Assembly (NCBI GenBank): GCA_009823505.1
Contig: VZQC01006709.1
Coordinates: 728,384 to 792,383 of the forward strand
Length of the DNA: 64,000 nt
Direction of reading: 5' to 3'
DNA from: Rhizomys pruinosus
Taxonomy: Eukaryota; Chordata; Mammalia; Rodentia; Spalacidae
The notes beneath the pieces are model-generated. The model made no database searches. It saw only the letters and a list, made by a program, of their open reading frames with translations, and was not told the origin of the DNA. Below, in pieces: positions 11,624-22,512 of the stretch (positions are counted from its first letter, which is position 1; every line of letters starts with the position of its first letter). The translations under genes and the position numbers were made by a program.

Positions 11624-11662
<39 letters not shown>
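11474..11662 (+). mobile_element. B1 SINE with (AAAT)n tail
   Basis: Complete B1 ending CTGTCTCAAAAATGAATG and a microsatellite grown from the tail. Confidence 0.93.
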
Positions 11663-11747
11663 AATAACATTGGGAGACATAAATGTCTATCAATAGAAGA
11701 CTGATAACCTAAATTATGGTGCATCCATACAACATAACACTAGATAG

Positions 11748-11906
11748 ATTTTTTTTTTTTGGTCTTTTCGAAACAAGGGTCTCCCTGTAGTCCCAACTGT
11801 CCTGGAACTCACTCTGTAGACCAGGCTGGCCTTGAACTCACAAAGATCCACCTGCCTCTGTCTCCTAAGTGCTAGGATTAAAGGCGTCCGCCACCATGCC
11901 CGGCCA
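11748..11906 (-). mobile_element. B1 SINE
   Basis: Antisense; T run, GGTCTTTTCGAAACAAGGG to CCACCATGCCCGGCC. Confidence 0.93.
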
Positions 11907-11929
11907 CTAGACAGATTTTTTAAGTTATC

Positions 11930-12130
11930 ACATTTAAATTTATTTATTTATTTGATGTGTGTGTATGTATGTGTCTGTATGTGTGTGTATTTGTGTGTAT
12001 ACCCACACACATTAGAGGACAACTTGTGGGATTCAGTTCTTAAATTCCACCATGTGGATCCTGGGGAATGAACTCATGTCTTCAGATTTGATAGCAAACA
12101 CCTTTACGCTCTGAGCCATCTTGACTGAAA
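11930..12130 (-). mobile_element. B2/B3-like tRNA-derived SINE, old
   Basis: Antisense copy with a TG-rich segment, AGAGGACAACTTGTGG, CCACCATGTGGATCCTGG and GAGCCATCTTGACTG. Confidence 0.65.
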
Positions 12131-12152
12131 TGTACCTTTAAAAGAAAAATTC

Positions 12153-12371
12153 AGGGGCTGGAGAGATGGCCTAGCAGTTAAGAATGCCAACCGCTCTTGC
12201 AGAGGACCTGGGTTCAATCCTCAGCACCCACGTGGCGGCTGAGAGCCATCTTTAACTCCAGTTCCAGGGGAATCCGACACCCTCTTCTGACCTCCGTGGC
12301 ATTGCACGACACGGGTGCACAGATCTGCATGCAGACAGTACATTCATACACATAAAGAATAAATAAAATTG
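12153..12371 (+). mobile_element. B2 SINE, GCCTAG type
   Basis: Complete, without the internal duplication. Confidence 0.94.
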
Positions 12372-12372
12372 A

Positions 12373-12535
12373 GCCGGGTGTGGTGGCACATGCCTTTTAA
12401 TCCTAGCACTTGGGAGGCAGAGGCAGGTGGATCTCTGAGAGTTCAAGGCCAGCCTGGTCTACAGAGTGAGTTCCAGGACAGCCAGAGCTACAGGGAGACC
12501 CTGTCTCAAAAAGACCAAAAAAAAGAAAGAAAAAA
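12373..12535 (+). mobile_element. B1 SINE
   Basis: Complete, inserted directly behind the B2 tail. Ends CTCAAAAAGACC plus A-rich. Confidence 0.94.
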
Positions 12536-12559
12536 AATAGACAAAAAGAAAAATTCAGG

Positions 12560-12672
12560 ATCCAGGTGTAGTGGTGCACACCTTTAATCCCAGAACTCCG
12601 GAGACAGAAGCAAGAGGATTTCTTTGAGCCTGAGGCCAGCCTGGTTTACATAGTGAGTTCCAGGCTACCTGA
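12560..12672 (+). mobile_element. Old B1 SINE
   Basis: CCAGGTGTAGTGGTGCACACC to GTGAGTTCCAGGCTACC. Confidence 0.8.
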
Positions 12673-12732
12673 AAATTAATTAACTAGTTAATTAAAATTA
12701 ATTAACTAGTTAATTAAGTTAATTAATTAATT
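12673..12732. repeat. AT-rich palindromic repeat
   Basis: Two identical 20-bp perfect palindromes, TTAATTAACTAGTTAATTAA, at 12676-12695 and 12698-12717, followed by TTAA units. Confidence 0.95.
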
Positions 12733-12773
12733 CATGGAGCAGAAAGATGGCTCAGCAGTTAAGAAGGCATTCT

Positions 12774-13235
12774 GTGGAGCGGGAGATGGCTCAGTGGTTA
12801 AGAGCACTGGCTGCTCTTACCAAACACCAGGATACAATTCCCAACCCTCACATGGTAGCTTAAAAAAAAAATCCGGACTGGAGAGATAGCCTAGCGGTTA
12901 AGAGCACCGACTGCTCTTGCAGAAGACCCAGGTTCGATCCCCAGCACCCACATGGTGGCTGAGAACCGTCTGTAAGTAACTCCAATTCCAGGAGAACTCC
13001 AATTCCAGGGGAATCTGACACCCTCTTCTGACCTCCGCGGCATTGCATGACACAGGTGCACAAACCTACATGCAGACAGTACATTCATACACATAAAATA
13101 AATAAATAAATAAAACTTTAAAAAAAATCCATAATTCCAGTTCCAGGGGATCTAATGCCCTCTTCTGGCTTCTTCAGGCATCACACAACATAGGTACACT
13201 TAGATACATGCAGACATAAAATAAAAATTTAAAAA
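12774..13235 (+). mobile_element. B2 SINE interrupted by a younger B2
   Basis: Host B2 head at 12774-12870 and its 3' half at 13127-13235 (starts CATAATTCCAGTTCCAGGGG). A preceding partial B2 head lies at 12736-12773. Confidence 0.85.
12880..13119 (+). mobile_element. Inserted B2 SINE, duplicated subtype
   Basis: GACTGGAGAGATAGCCTAGCGG head and the internal tandem AACTCCAATTCCAGG duplication. Flanked by AAAAAAATCC on both sides. Confidence 0.92.
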
Positions 13236-13245
13236 CAGAAAAAAA

Positions 13246-13396
13246 AAAAGGCACACTGCTCTTGTAGAAGATCTGAGTTTGGGTTCCCAACACCCATATC
13301 AAGCAGCTCACAAATAACTATGACTCCAGCCCTGGGGGAGCTAATGTTCTCTAAGGGCACCTGGACCTGCACTCACACATGCAGAGACTCATACAC
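13246..13396 (+). mobile_element. B2-like SINE, 5'-truncated and diverged
   Basis: CTGCTCTTGTAGAAGATCTGAG through CACATGCAGAGACTCATACAC. Confidence 0.7.
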
Positions 13397-13398
13397 AG

Positions 13399-13442
<44 letters not shown>
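13397..13442 (+). repeat. (CA)n microsatellite
   Basis: About 22 CA units. Confidence 0.97.
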
Positions 13443-13445
<3 letters not shown>

Positions 13446-13461
13446 AATTAAAAATAGAACT

Positions 13462-13595
13462 AGCCAGGTGTGGTGCCACACACCTTTAATTCCAGCAATC
13501 GGGAGGCAGAGGCAGGCAGATCTCTATGAAATCAAGGCCAGCCTGGTCTACATATCAAATTCCAGGCCAGCTAGGGCTACAGGGGAAACCGTGTC
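13462..13595 (+). mobile_element. B1 SINE (left arm of inverted pair)
   Basis: AGCCAGGTGTGGTGCCACAC to AGGGGAAACCGTGTC. Confidence 0.88.
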
Positions 13596-13722
13596 TTTCC
13601 CTTTAGTCCCAGCTACCTGGAGCTCACTCTATAGACCAGGCTGGCCTTGAACTCACAGAGATCCGCCTGCCTCTGCCTCCTGAGTGCTAGGATTAAAGGT
13701 GTGCACTGACATGCCTGGCTAA
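13596..13722 (-). mobile_element. B1 SINE (right arm of inverted pair)
   Basis: Antisense, starts CCCTTTAGTCCCAGCTACC with no spacer from the sense copy. The two can fold into one hairpin. Confidence 0.88.
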
Positions 13723-13743
13723 AATTTTAAGAAACAGTGCAGG

Positions 13744-13968
13744 GGGCTGGAAAGGTGGCTCAGCCGTTAAGACCACCGACTGCTCTTGCAGAGGACCCAG
13801 GTTTGATACCCAGCACCCACATGGCAGCTAAGAAACTTTTTTAACTCCAGTTCTAGAAGAATCCAACACCCTCTTCTGACCTCTGCGGCATTGCACAACA
13901 CAGATGCACCAACCTACATGCAGACAGTACATTCATACACATAAAAAGTAAAAAATAAAAATAAAATA
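13744..13968 (+). mobile_element. B2 SINE
   Basis: GGGGCTGGAAAGGTGGCTCAG head, box B GGTTTGATACC, A-rich tail. Confidence 0.92.
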
Positions 13969-13969
13969 A

Positions 13970-15780
13970 ACAGTGCAAAGCAAGAATACACACATTGACA
14001 TTCACAAAGAAAGTCAGGAAGGTTATCAGCTACCAAAAGTTGATAATATTTGCGTCCTATTGGGGGGATCCTTCTATCTTATGAAATAAAATTATCTGTT
14101 TTGTGGGAGAAAAAGAAAGCGAACACTAGCAAACTATGGAGGGAGGCTTGGCGGGTGAGGGACCATTACGGAGAGGTCACATTTCTCTACATATATTAAT
14201 TCCAAAAGCAGGTCCACTGTCAAAATGCAAGCATCCCAAGGAGGATCAAAGCCTGTGAACCTCAGTCTGGTCCCACCTTGGAGACCTCTTAACCAGTACC
14301 CACCAGCTTTGAACATTGCCTACTCACTGATGCTGTTACTGAAAAGGCCCAATGGTTGTTATATGCCTGCCTCCTGCCCCCCCATGGTTGTTGGTCATGT
14401 ATGATAAGCAACACCTTCTTCCGGGTGGCACATCTATGGTACCATTCGCACTCCTCGGTGGCCCTGGGTTCAGAGGAGTCCAGATCTCTGTCTCATTTCT
14501 GTCTTTGCTAGGCCTTGCTTCCCTCACTTCCTTTACTGGCTTCTCCCCACAGCCTCCCTCAGTAAATCATACATCCCGGAAGCTTCTAAGAGGCAACCCG
14601 AGACACCTGTAAAATGAATTCCACTGATGGGTAATTTCCAAAATGAACACCCAGAAGCCACTTCTGCCTAACACCGACATCAGCACAGTGAGTTGACCTA
14701 ACAGCAATCCAAAGCAGGTGCTGCTGAGCAGACTCAGGGTAGATTGGAAGCTCATGGGTCTAACCCCCACCACTGATAGATCCAAGGCTTCAGGGTCATC
14801 AGCTTCAGAACTAGTCCCTAAATCAAGCCTGGGCACACGGGCTGAATTTCCTGGCAACTAGCTGAGCAAGCTGGCATGGCTAGCAGGGTTGGGACGAGGA
14901 GGGGGTCAGAGAGCCGGGTGGACATACAAGCTGGATTCATTCGGTGGTATGTGCCTTCACATCGTGAGTGAGACCTTTCTAGACACGTACACACATGGTG
15001 GTTCATCAGCTTCTAGGTGTATGCCCTGAAGGCTGCTCTGACCGACCCCTGCAACTCTGCCTAGGTTTTTTTTTTTTTTTCTGACCCAGGGAGTATACCA
15101 GACCAGGGCATGCATGGACAAGTTGCAAGTGCTGAGAAACAAAACACCGTTAACCTTCAATGGCAGTACTCCTCAATCAGTGATGGATTCTGGGTGTTTG
15201 TGGAGTCTCTTCTGCCTCTCCAGCGGCACCCAAGTACGCATCTTCCTGCCTCCCAGAGTTCCCGTCGCACACAGAAGTTAACTTTCTTAGTTCCATTCCT
15301 TTGCGACTGTCTATTCCTTCTTGTCACCCTTGCCCATGTCTCTACGGACACTTCCAGGGATTAGCTCATAATCTATTGCCACTTGAACGCTTGCCTCAGA
15401 ATCAGCTTATCATGGAACCAAATCCAAGATGGCTACCCACGGTTCCACACATAGAATCTTGGCTTCAGCTCACTCCTTTATTTTCTGCTGGAGAGCCACT
15501 TTCTCAGGGATGTGGCTGATCTGCTCACTACGCCCGATTTAGGGAGGGGCAGCGGGAGCATGTGGCTCAGGCCTGGACCAAGAGGGTGCCATATATCCAG
15601 AGCACGGTGAGACGTCAAGGTGGGCACTAGAGCCAAATCTACCCAAGGTCTCCAGTGAAAGGGGAAACTGTCCTCTACCCTACTGTACTGGTGGGATACA
15701 CATTCCGAGCTGTGGGTGGACACCATCTACCTGAGCCTGCCTAAGAAGCCATGACAGGAGGGAAAGGAGCCCAAAGTCAG
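13970..15780. other. Single-copy flank, nothing recognised
   Basis: 1.8 kb without SINEs except an isolated T15 run near 15066. Short open frames in all six frames, no family resemblance and no splice-bounded exon I can defend. Confidence 0.5.
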
Positions 15781-15890
15781 GGTGGGACATGGTGGGGCAG
15801 GACTTTACAGCTGCTTGGGAGACTTAGGCAGAAGTTGATCACATGACCAAGAGCAGCCTGGGCTACACAGTAAGATCCCCTTGCAATTTA
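15781..15890 (+). mobile_element. Old B1-like SINE
   Basis: GGGACATGGTGGGGCAGGAC and CAGCCTGGGCTACACAG blocks. Confidence 0.6.
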
Positions 15891-15907
15891 CTAAAATGCA
15901 GAAAATG

Positions 15908-16120
15908 GGGGCTGGAGTGATGGCTCATCAGTTAAGAACAACAACTGCTCTTGCAGAGGACCTGGGTTTGATTCCCAGCACCCACATGACAGCTAAGAAC
16001 CATCTTTAGCTCCAGTTCCAGGGGAATCCGACACCCTCTTCTGACCTCCGCGGCATTGCATGTAGGTTGTACACTCATACACATTAAAAAAATTAATTAA
16101 TTAAAATTTTAAAAAGGATG
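15908..16120 (+). mobile_element. B2 SINE
   Basis: GGGGCTGGAGTGATGGCTCATC head. The 3' part is shortened between GCATTGCATG and TAGGTTGTAC. Confidence 0.9.
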
Positions 16121-16207
16121 TTTCACTTCTTTAAAAAAGTAAAATAAAATAAAATGTAGAAAATGTTGAAAGACAAGAGACATGCCTTTACTTAAGTATT
16201 AGATCTG

Positions 16208-16363
16208 ATGCTGGACATGGTGGCACACTCCTTTAATCCTAGCACTTGGGAAGCAGAGGCAGGCAGATCTCTGTGTGTTCAAGTCCAGTCTGGTCTACAG
16301 AGTGAGTTCCAAGACAGCCAAAGCTACAGGGAGACCCTGTCTCAAAAAGAAAAAAAACAAAAT
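16208..16363 (+). mobile_element. B1 SINE
   Basis: Complete. The downstream AAGTATTAGATCTGA (16368-16382) repeats the sequence just before the element (16193-16207), so this is a 15-bp target-site duplication. Confidence 0.93.
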
Positions 16364-16397
16364 TTAAGTATTAGATCTGACCTCTCTCTCTCTCTGT

Positions 16398-16500
16398 TTG
16401 GTCTTTTTGAGATAGGGTCTCCTTTTAGTTCCAGCCTTGAACTCAGAGATCCGCCTGCCTGTGCCTCCTGAGTGCTGGCGTGTGCCACCTGGCCCGGCAG
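16398..16500 (-). mobile_element. B1 SINE, internally deleted
   Basis: TTGGTCTTTTTGAGATAGGG joined to CTTGAACTCAGAGATCCGCC and ending GGCCCGGC. Confidence 0.85.
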
Positions 16501-16799
16501 ATCTGATCACTTAAACTGGAATTTTTTTTTGATGGTGTGTGTGTACGGGGGAGAGCACGTGAGTACAACATATGCATAGAGGTCATATGCAGAGATCCAT
16601 TCTGTTTCCACCATGTGGGTCTTGGGGGGTGTCAAACTTGGGTTGTCGGCCTTGGGAACAAGTTCTTAAGCCCCAGTTCCAGTATCAGGTCTTCCATAGG
16701 GAGGCTGTGGTTCCTTCCTGTTGGCTTCCGGTCATGGAAGAACCATGGAAACCACCGTTAAAGCCATTTTAAGCTGCGTTTCTGTCACTTGCAACCAAA

Positions 16800-18429
16800 C
16801 AACTTCTGTTTAATAAAAACTTAGCCCTCATGAGAACATTAGCTGCTTCACAGAACCTGTGTGAAACGGGCTGCAGCCAGTCGCACACTTCCGGCCAGGA
16901 TGGCTCATTTTGTCATCACCACCACCTGCCTAACTGAGGAGAAAGCAAGTCAGCCTATTTCAAGCCTCTCTGTGACAAAAGCCAGGCGACAACATGTCAA
17001 CAATCTGTCCTGTGGCATTTAGGGTGGAGCCTTCAGCTCCAGCTGTTCTGAGAGGCTGTGCCCTGCGCCTCGTGGGCTCTTGGAGTCCCAAGTTCAACCC
17101 TTGCCACTGTAGTCATTTGACCCTATGACTCCATAGCCTTACCCCACCCACCCAGAGCTTCAGGCCAGGCCAGACACACCTGTGGGATCTGCAGATGGCT
17201 GATGGTTGGAGCCTCCTCAGGCTAAGTAGGAGGAGTAATGATTGCCAAAGCCAAGCCATCTTGACTCTTGTACCTACTTCTGCATAGTCCCAGCTGAACC
17301 TGGAGTCTTTTCTCTGTTTTGAAGGACGGGTGAGGAATGAGGAAAAAAGGTACTTTAACTAGACCCGAAGGCCTCAGGGCTAACTCCCAGAAGATGGAAC
17401 TGCTGACCTCTGGGGAGGTTCTACTGATGTTCCAGAGAAGATCTGCACAGTGAGGCTGCACAATTCACTGTCAGTGAATTCACCTCATCAGTGCTCTACG
17501 AAAGGCTTTGCTTCCTTACTTCCTTCTGGAAGAAAGGCAGAGGTTTGGAAGAGAAATAGCACATTTCATTTGTCCAGCTCTTGGCAGACTGCCTGGCTCA
17601 GAGCACAGGAGAGAAGGGGAGAAGTTGAGGAGAGAAAGAACAGGGAAGGAAGGGGAGGATGCCGATGGGGAGGGAGGAAATAACAAAGTGGCCACATCAT
17701 CCAAAAGCTTCCCTAGACCAAGGAGTGGTGCAGGCAGTGTCTGCAGACAAGGACAGGCAGAGACAGGGAGAGACGTGGCTGATCATCTCTTTCTACTCAA
17801 GGCAGACAGCAGCCTGCATGCCGTGTCAAGGGCTCCTTGACTAGAGGGTTTCCGGCTGCCCATCAGTCCGGGAAACCACCTCCCCACCCGCTTAGCCTGC
17901 TGCTTCCCTTTTTCCTCTGTCTCAAGGTGGATATGATTGCTAACCTCTCCCACCCTTGGGAATGGGACTCCAAAGCGAGGAGAAAGAGGGAGGTGGCTGC
18001 ATGCTGTGTACTGTGCTCCGTCCTGCACCCCGAAGGGAGAGCCTCTGTCTGGCAGGTGCGGCTCAACAGGTGCTCTTCATGCCTGGGCTCGTTCCTCCTG
18101 CTCCAGGCTTTGTCTCATGCTTCACCCAGGGCCAGCCTCCAGGGATGAAGCTGAGCCTTCATCTAGCAAGTCCTTGTTTGGAAAGCCAAAGACCTCTGCA
18201 GGAACTCCAAGTCCACAAAAAGAGGAGTGCAGTGAGTTCTCATATGCGGCGCCCCAAGGCCCATCTGCCCATGAGCCTGCCTTTCTACCCAACTGTTAAG
18301 ATTTGTCCCCTCAAACCCACTCTACCAAGACAGAACCATCAACCTCCCTCCAGGTAGCAGAGCCCAGTATCATACAAGCCCTCAACAGAAGAGCTGAATC
18401 TCAACATTCTTTTGTTTTTTAAAGAAGTT
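16800..18429. other. Single-copy DNA downstream of OVOL2
   Basis: No SINEs. Contains GA-rich segments (17590-17690) and several overlapping open frames of 60-133 codons between 17450 and 18357, with no preferred frame and no recognisable protein. I see no gene here. Confidence 0.5.
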
Positions 18430-18445
18430 TCACATGAACATTTCA

Positions 18446-18451
18446 TTTATT
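18446..18451 (-). terminator. Polyadenylation signal of OVOL2
   Basis: AATAAA on the minus strand, about 600 nt past the stop codon, in an AT-rich context after the 3' UTR. Confidence 0.65.
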
Positions 18452-18555
18452 AAAATAATTTCTGTAAACTCTTCCTGAAGAATATGCATTTTCCTCAATT
18501 CAGTAGCATTTCAAGGCACCACAAGATGATGGTTCTCTTTAAGAACTCCCCTCTG

Positions 18556-18716
18556 GCCGGGCGTGGTGGCGCACGTCTTTAATCCTAGCACTTGGGAGGC
18601 CGAGGCAGGCGGATCTTTGTGAGTTCAAGGCCAGCCTGGTCTACAGAGTTAGTTCCAGGACAGCTGGGACCATAGGGAGACCCTGTCTCAAAAAGACCAA
18701 AAAAAAAAAAAAAAAC
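18556..18716 (+). mobile_element. B1 SINE inside the OVOL2 3' UTR
   Basis: Complete young copy, GGCCGGGCGTGGTGGCGCAC to CTCAAAAAGACC plus A17, antisense to the gene. Confidence 0.95.
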
Positions 18717-19055
18717 CTCCCCTCTGTTCATGTGTGAAAATTCTATTAAAAAAAAAAATACAGGTACACATACACAAAACCCTGCATGGTGACCTCGGCC
18801 ACCAAGACTGTGGAAAACAGACTTTGGTGAATGCAACTAAGTTCAACAGGACACATGGTACAGGGCCTGATGTGGCAGAATGACTGACAATCTGGGGATG
18901 CATCCTGCTGCACCCTACTGTTGATGTCCCCAAAAGACGGAGAGGTGAACTGAATACTTGTCACTAAAAACAGCCAGTGGAGTGAGGGTGGGGGACACCT
19001 CAAAACCCGAAGTCCGTGTAAACGTGGCATAGGTGTCTCCTCCCCTTTGCCCTCC

Positions 19056-19372
19056 TCACTTCTTTTCCTCCTCTTCACTTAGGCTGGGAGTCTCCTGCAG
19101 CGTGGATGTCAGCTTGCTCTGCAGTAGGGCTGCCAACTTTTTGGAAGTCTTTTTGAGAAACGTGCTGCTCGGATGGGCACTGTTCACATGCAGATACAGG
19201 TCCTCCTGTGTGGGGCCCGTGTAGCCGCAATCCTCGCACACATAGAGCTTGTCCCGGCGCTGCTTGTATGCATACTGCTGCTGCACTCCATGGATCTTCT
19301 TCAGGTGGGACTCCAAGGAGCACCGCTGGGTGAAGGCTTTGTTACACACCTCACATTTATAGGGACGAATGC
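19056..19372 (-). CDS. OVOL2: OVOL2 coding exon 4 (zinc fingers 3 and 4, stop)
   Basis: Last coding exon, 317 nt including the stop codon at 19056-19058. The acceptor is CCTCGCAG|GC, completing Gly171. It continues IRPYKCEVCNKAF. Finger 3 uses Cys177, Cys180, His193 and His198. Finger 4 uses Cys216, Cys219, His232 and His237 and has the atypical CEDCGYTGP start typical of OVO-family proteins. The protein ends SLSEEEEKK at residue 275. The four exons sum to 828 nt, with no frameshift or internal stop, so the gene appears intact. OVO-family fingers bind a CCGTTA-type core. Confidence 0.97.
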
Positions 19373-19969
19373 CTGCGAGGATGAGGGAGCAAACAGGTCA
19401 TCGGCTGATCATGGCCAAGCCTGAGCCTCCCACCTACGAAGCGGTTAGAGTTCCCCATGACTGAGACCAGAGCAATGTGAGAAAAATGATGTAAGCAGGG
19501 CTATAACCATCTACAAGGGGCCCTGACGTCAACACAAAGAATCCCAACACAGGGGCGGGAGGGAGAAAACCACCCACCTCCGTGAGAAAGATTCATACTC
19601 TTCCCACTCATCTGCCTTAATGGTTTCATCGTCTAGAGGGCAAGGTAAACTTTGTTTTCATTTTGTGGACTGTGGGTTGTCCTAGAAACAGACCCCAAGA
19701 CAAAGATCCCACAGCAAGAAATTTATTATTGGAAAACCCATCTCAGGAAGCACAGGTCCAGCTACGAAGAAATCAGACAGGGTGAGTCACCACATCAGCC
19801 TCTGTGCTGGGCACCCAGGGTCCAGCTCTACTGGGTGGCACAGGGGGCAGTATAGAGCACACACTTATACTGTGCCAAGCATTGCAGGGAACAGGTAAAA
19901 TTAAGAACCATGGCAGAGGTTCTTCAAAAATACCAAAAATAAAAAAATTTTAAAAAAAAATCTTAAAAG

Positions 19970-20122
19970 CCGGGCGTGGTGGCACATGCCTTTAATCCTA
20001 GCACTTGGGAGGCAGAGGCAGGCGGATCTCTGTGAGTTCAAGACCAGCTTGGTCTACATAGTGAGCTCCAGGCCAGCTGGGACTAAAGGGAGACTCTGTC
20101 TCAAAAAAACAAAGACAAAACA
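19970..20122 (+). mobile_element. B1 SINE
   Basis: GCCGGGCGTGGTGGCACATG to CTGTCTCAAAAAAAC. Confidence 0.94.
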
Positions 20123-20126
20123 AAGA

Positions 20127-20320
20127 ATTGGCTGCTCTTGCAGAAGACCTGGGTTCAATTCCCAGCATCCACATGGCAGCTAACAACTGTCAATAACTTC
20201 AGTTCCAAGGGATCTGATGCCTTCTTCTGACCTCCGAGGGCACTGCACAACACAGGTGCGCTTACATACATGCAGGCAATACAATCATACACATAAAATA
20301 AAAAATAATAAAACAGTTCA
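20127..20320 (+). mobile_element. B2 SINE, 5'-truncated
   Basis: Starts at TTGGCTGCTCTTGCAG. Box B and tail are complete. Confidence 0.88.
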
Positions 20321-20443
20321 GAAAAAAAGTGTGAAAAAGAACTGTGCCAGGTAGCTGCAAGGATAGGTCAGTTAGTAAAGTATTTGTTGCACAAGGACCT
20401 GAGCTAAATCCCTCAAATCCAACATTCAAAAACTAAGTATGAA

Positions 20444-20648
20444 GGGCTGGAGATGGCTTGGTGGTTAAGAGTGGCAGTTGTTCTTGCCAAGGACCTGGGG
20501 TCTGGTCCCAGCACCTACATGGTAGCTAACAACCCACTATAACTCCATTTCCAGGAGATCTGACATCCTCTTCTGGCCTATGTGGGCATTGCACAAACAT
20601 GTGCACTTCCATAAATGCAGGAAAGACACTCATACACATAAAAAAAAG
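20444..20648 (+). mobile_element. B2 SINE
   Basis: GGGCTGGAGATGGCTTGGTGG head to CATACACATAAAAAAAGG. Confidence 0.9.
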
Positions 20649-20649
20649 G

Positions 20650-20816
20650 GGGGGTTATGGTGGCACACACTTTTAATCTCAGTGCTCAAGAGGCAAAGAC
20701 AAATCTCTGACATTCATTGTTGGTCCAGCCTAGCCTAACTGGCATGCTTTGGGCCAACTAAGAGACTGACTCAAAACAAAACAAAACAAAATAAAACAAA
20801 ACAACAACAAAAAACC
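20650..20816 (+). mobile_element. Diverged B1 SINE with AC-rich tail
   Basis: GGTTATGGTGGCACACAC, a damaged middle, and an AAAAC-repeat tail. Confidence 0.7.
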
Positions 20817-20921
20817 CTGTGTGTCAGAGGAGCCTGAAAACCTGACTTTGAACCATGGAAACCATGTGAAAGGAGATGGCTCCCACAAGCTGTCCCCTGA
20901 TCCCCCATAGGCACACTGTGG

Positions 20922-21096
20922 CAAAGACAGGCACCAGCAGAGACCTGGTTTTGAATCCCAGCACCCACATGGTGGCTAACAGCCATCTTTAACTCCAGTT
21001 CCAGGGGATATGGCGCCCTCTTCTGACCTCTGCGGGCACTGCATGACACCGTGTACTTATATACATACAGGCAATACACTCATACACAAAAAATAA
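20922..21096 (+). mobile_element. B2 SINE, 5'-truncated
   Basis: Begins near AAGACAGGCACCAGCAGAGACC. Box B TTTTGAATCCC, tail CATACACAAAAAATAAG. Confidence 0.82.
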
Positions 21097-21199
21097 GTTA
21101 AATGCTTTTTAAAAAAAGTTCAAGCCCAGCCTGAGCCCCATGATTACATAAGATATGTCTCAAAACAAAAGAAGCAAGCAAGCAAACAAACCCCAAGAA

Positions 21200-21397
21200 A
21201 GCCAGGTATGGTGGCACGTACCCAGCACTCAGGAGGTAGAAGCAGCCGGGTGTGGTGGCGCATGCCTTTAATCCTAGCACTCAGGAGGCAGAGACAGGCA
21301 GATCTTTGTGAGTTCAAGGCCAGCCTGGTCTACAGAGCAAATTCCAGGACAGCTGGGGCTACAGGCAGACCCTGTCTCGAAAAGACCAAAATAAATA
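21200..21397 (+). mobile_element. B1 fragment abutted by a complete B1 SINE
   Basis: A 5' B1 fragment (21200-21243) is followed by a full B1 starting GCCGGGTGTGGTGG at 21246 and ending CTCGAAAAGACC. Confidence 0.88.
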
Positions 21398-21972
21398 AAT
21401 AAAAATTTAAAAAGAAAAAGAAAAAGAAAAGAAAATTACAGGCTCAAACAATGCAAAATTAACCCTCAGGACAGCCCCAAGACATCTGAAGGCAGCCAAG
21501 CCTCTTAGTCCCTCCACTGGAGAGTGAACTAGTCCTCAGTTCCTTACTGACAGCTCATGGAGGTAGGCCAAAGAGCCTCTTGGCTTCCTCACTAATTTTT
21601 TACTTATATGGATGATAAAGGAAGTCAGCACGTAAGATGGAAGAGCACGAGGAAACAGAGTTTTCCAGACAGGTGGGAGGTTACTCCTGTGAAATTACAG
21701 CAGTGGTGACAGGATGGAAAGACCCATGCAAGCTCACACTAGACTAAACCCAGCACAGGAGGGAAATAGATGAGAAGCCCCAACCTTAGCTGAGAAACCA
21801 TCAGCAGCCGATGACTACTGTGCAGGGTGAGGTGGTTTTCTTCAAAGGGAGTGATGCTAGATAGGTTGACCAGGATCGGGGGGATACACTCACACCAAGG
21901 GACATTTGGGGATAGAAACTTGGCTTGCTATACCTTAACACAGAGGACAGAATGCATTAAAACCTGTCAGGG

Positions 21973-22224
21973 GCTGGGCTGGAGAGATGGCCTAGCAGTT
22001 AAGAGCGCCAACCGCTCTTACAGAGGACCCAGGTTCGATCCCCAGCACCCATATGGCGGCCGAGAACCGTCTGAAACTCCAATTCCAGGAGAACTCCAGT
22101 TCCAGGGGAATCCGAGACCCTCTTCTGACCTCCGTGGCATTGCACGACACGGGTGCACAGACTTGCATGCAGATAGTACATCCATAAACGGGTCAGAAGA
22201 AAAAAAAAAAAAAAAAAAAAAAAA
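21973..22224 (+). mobile_element. B2 SINE, duplicated subtype
   Basis: GGGCTGGAGAGATGGCCTAGCAG head, internal duplication and an uninterrupted A26 tail, so recent. Confidence 0.95.
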
Positions 22225-22338
22225 CACTGTCAGGGGAAGGAGCTATGGAGAGGTGCAAGAGGGGAGGGATCTAAATATGATTAAGATATATGAATTTGGC
22301 AAAAAAATTAATAAAAATATTTTTTAGAAATGTAATGA

Positions 22339-22512
22339 AGCTGGGCGTGGTGGTGCACGCCTTTAATCCCAGCACTCGGGAGGCAGAGGCAGGTAGATCT
22401 CTGTAAGTTCAAAGCCAGCCTGATCTACGACGTAGCAAGTTCCAGGCCAGCTGGGGCTACAGGGAGACCTTGTCTCTAAAAAAGACAAAAACAGACAACA
22501 AACAAAAAAGAA
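22339..22512 (+). mobile_element. B1 SINE
   Basis: Complete copy flanked by AGAAATGTAATGAA (22326-22339 and 22509-22522), a target-site duplication. Confidence 0.94.

Larger units (their letters stand above)
18430..19055 (-). other. OVOL2: OVOL2 3' untranslated region
   Basis: Sequence from the stop codon to a canonical AATAAA signal on the minus strand (TTTATT on plus at 18446-18451). Cleavage would be expected near 18425-18435. It is interrupted by a young B1 SINE at about 18556-18712, antisense to the mRNA, and by A-rich runs. The 3' end is inferred from the signal, not from transcript data. Confidence 0.7.

Noticed and set aside
17450..18357. Cluster of 77-133-codon frames downstream of OVOL2
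   Set aside because: Overlapping in several frames and strands, with no recognisable domain, no Kozak or splice logic.
1..18429. Neighbouring gene MGME1, which lies beyond OVOL2's 3' side in human
   Set aside because: I looked for recognisable nuclease exons and saw none, so it probably lies outside the window.
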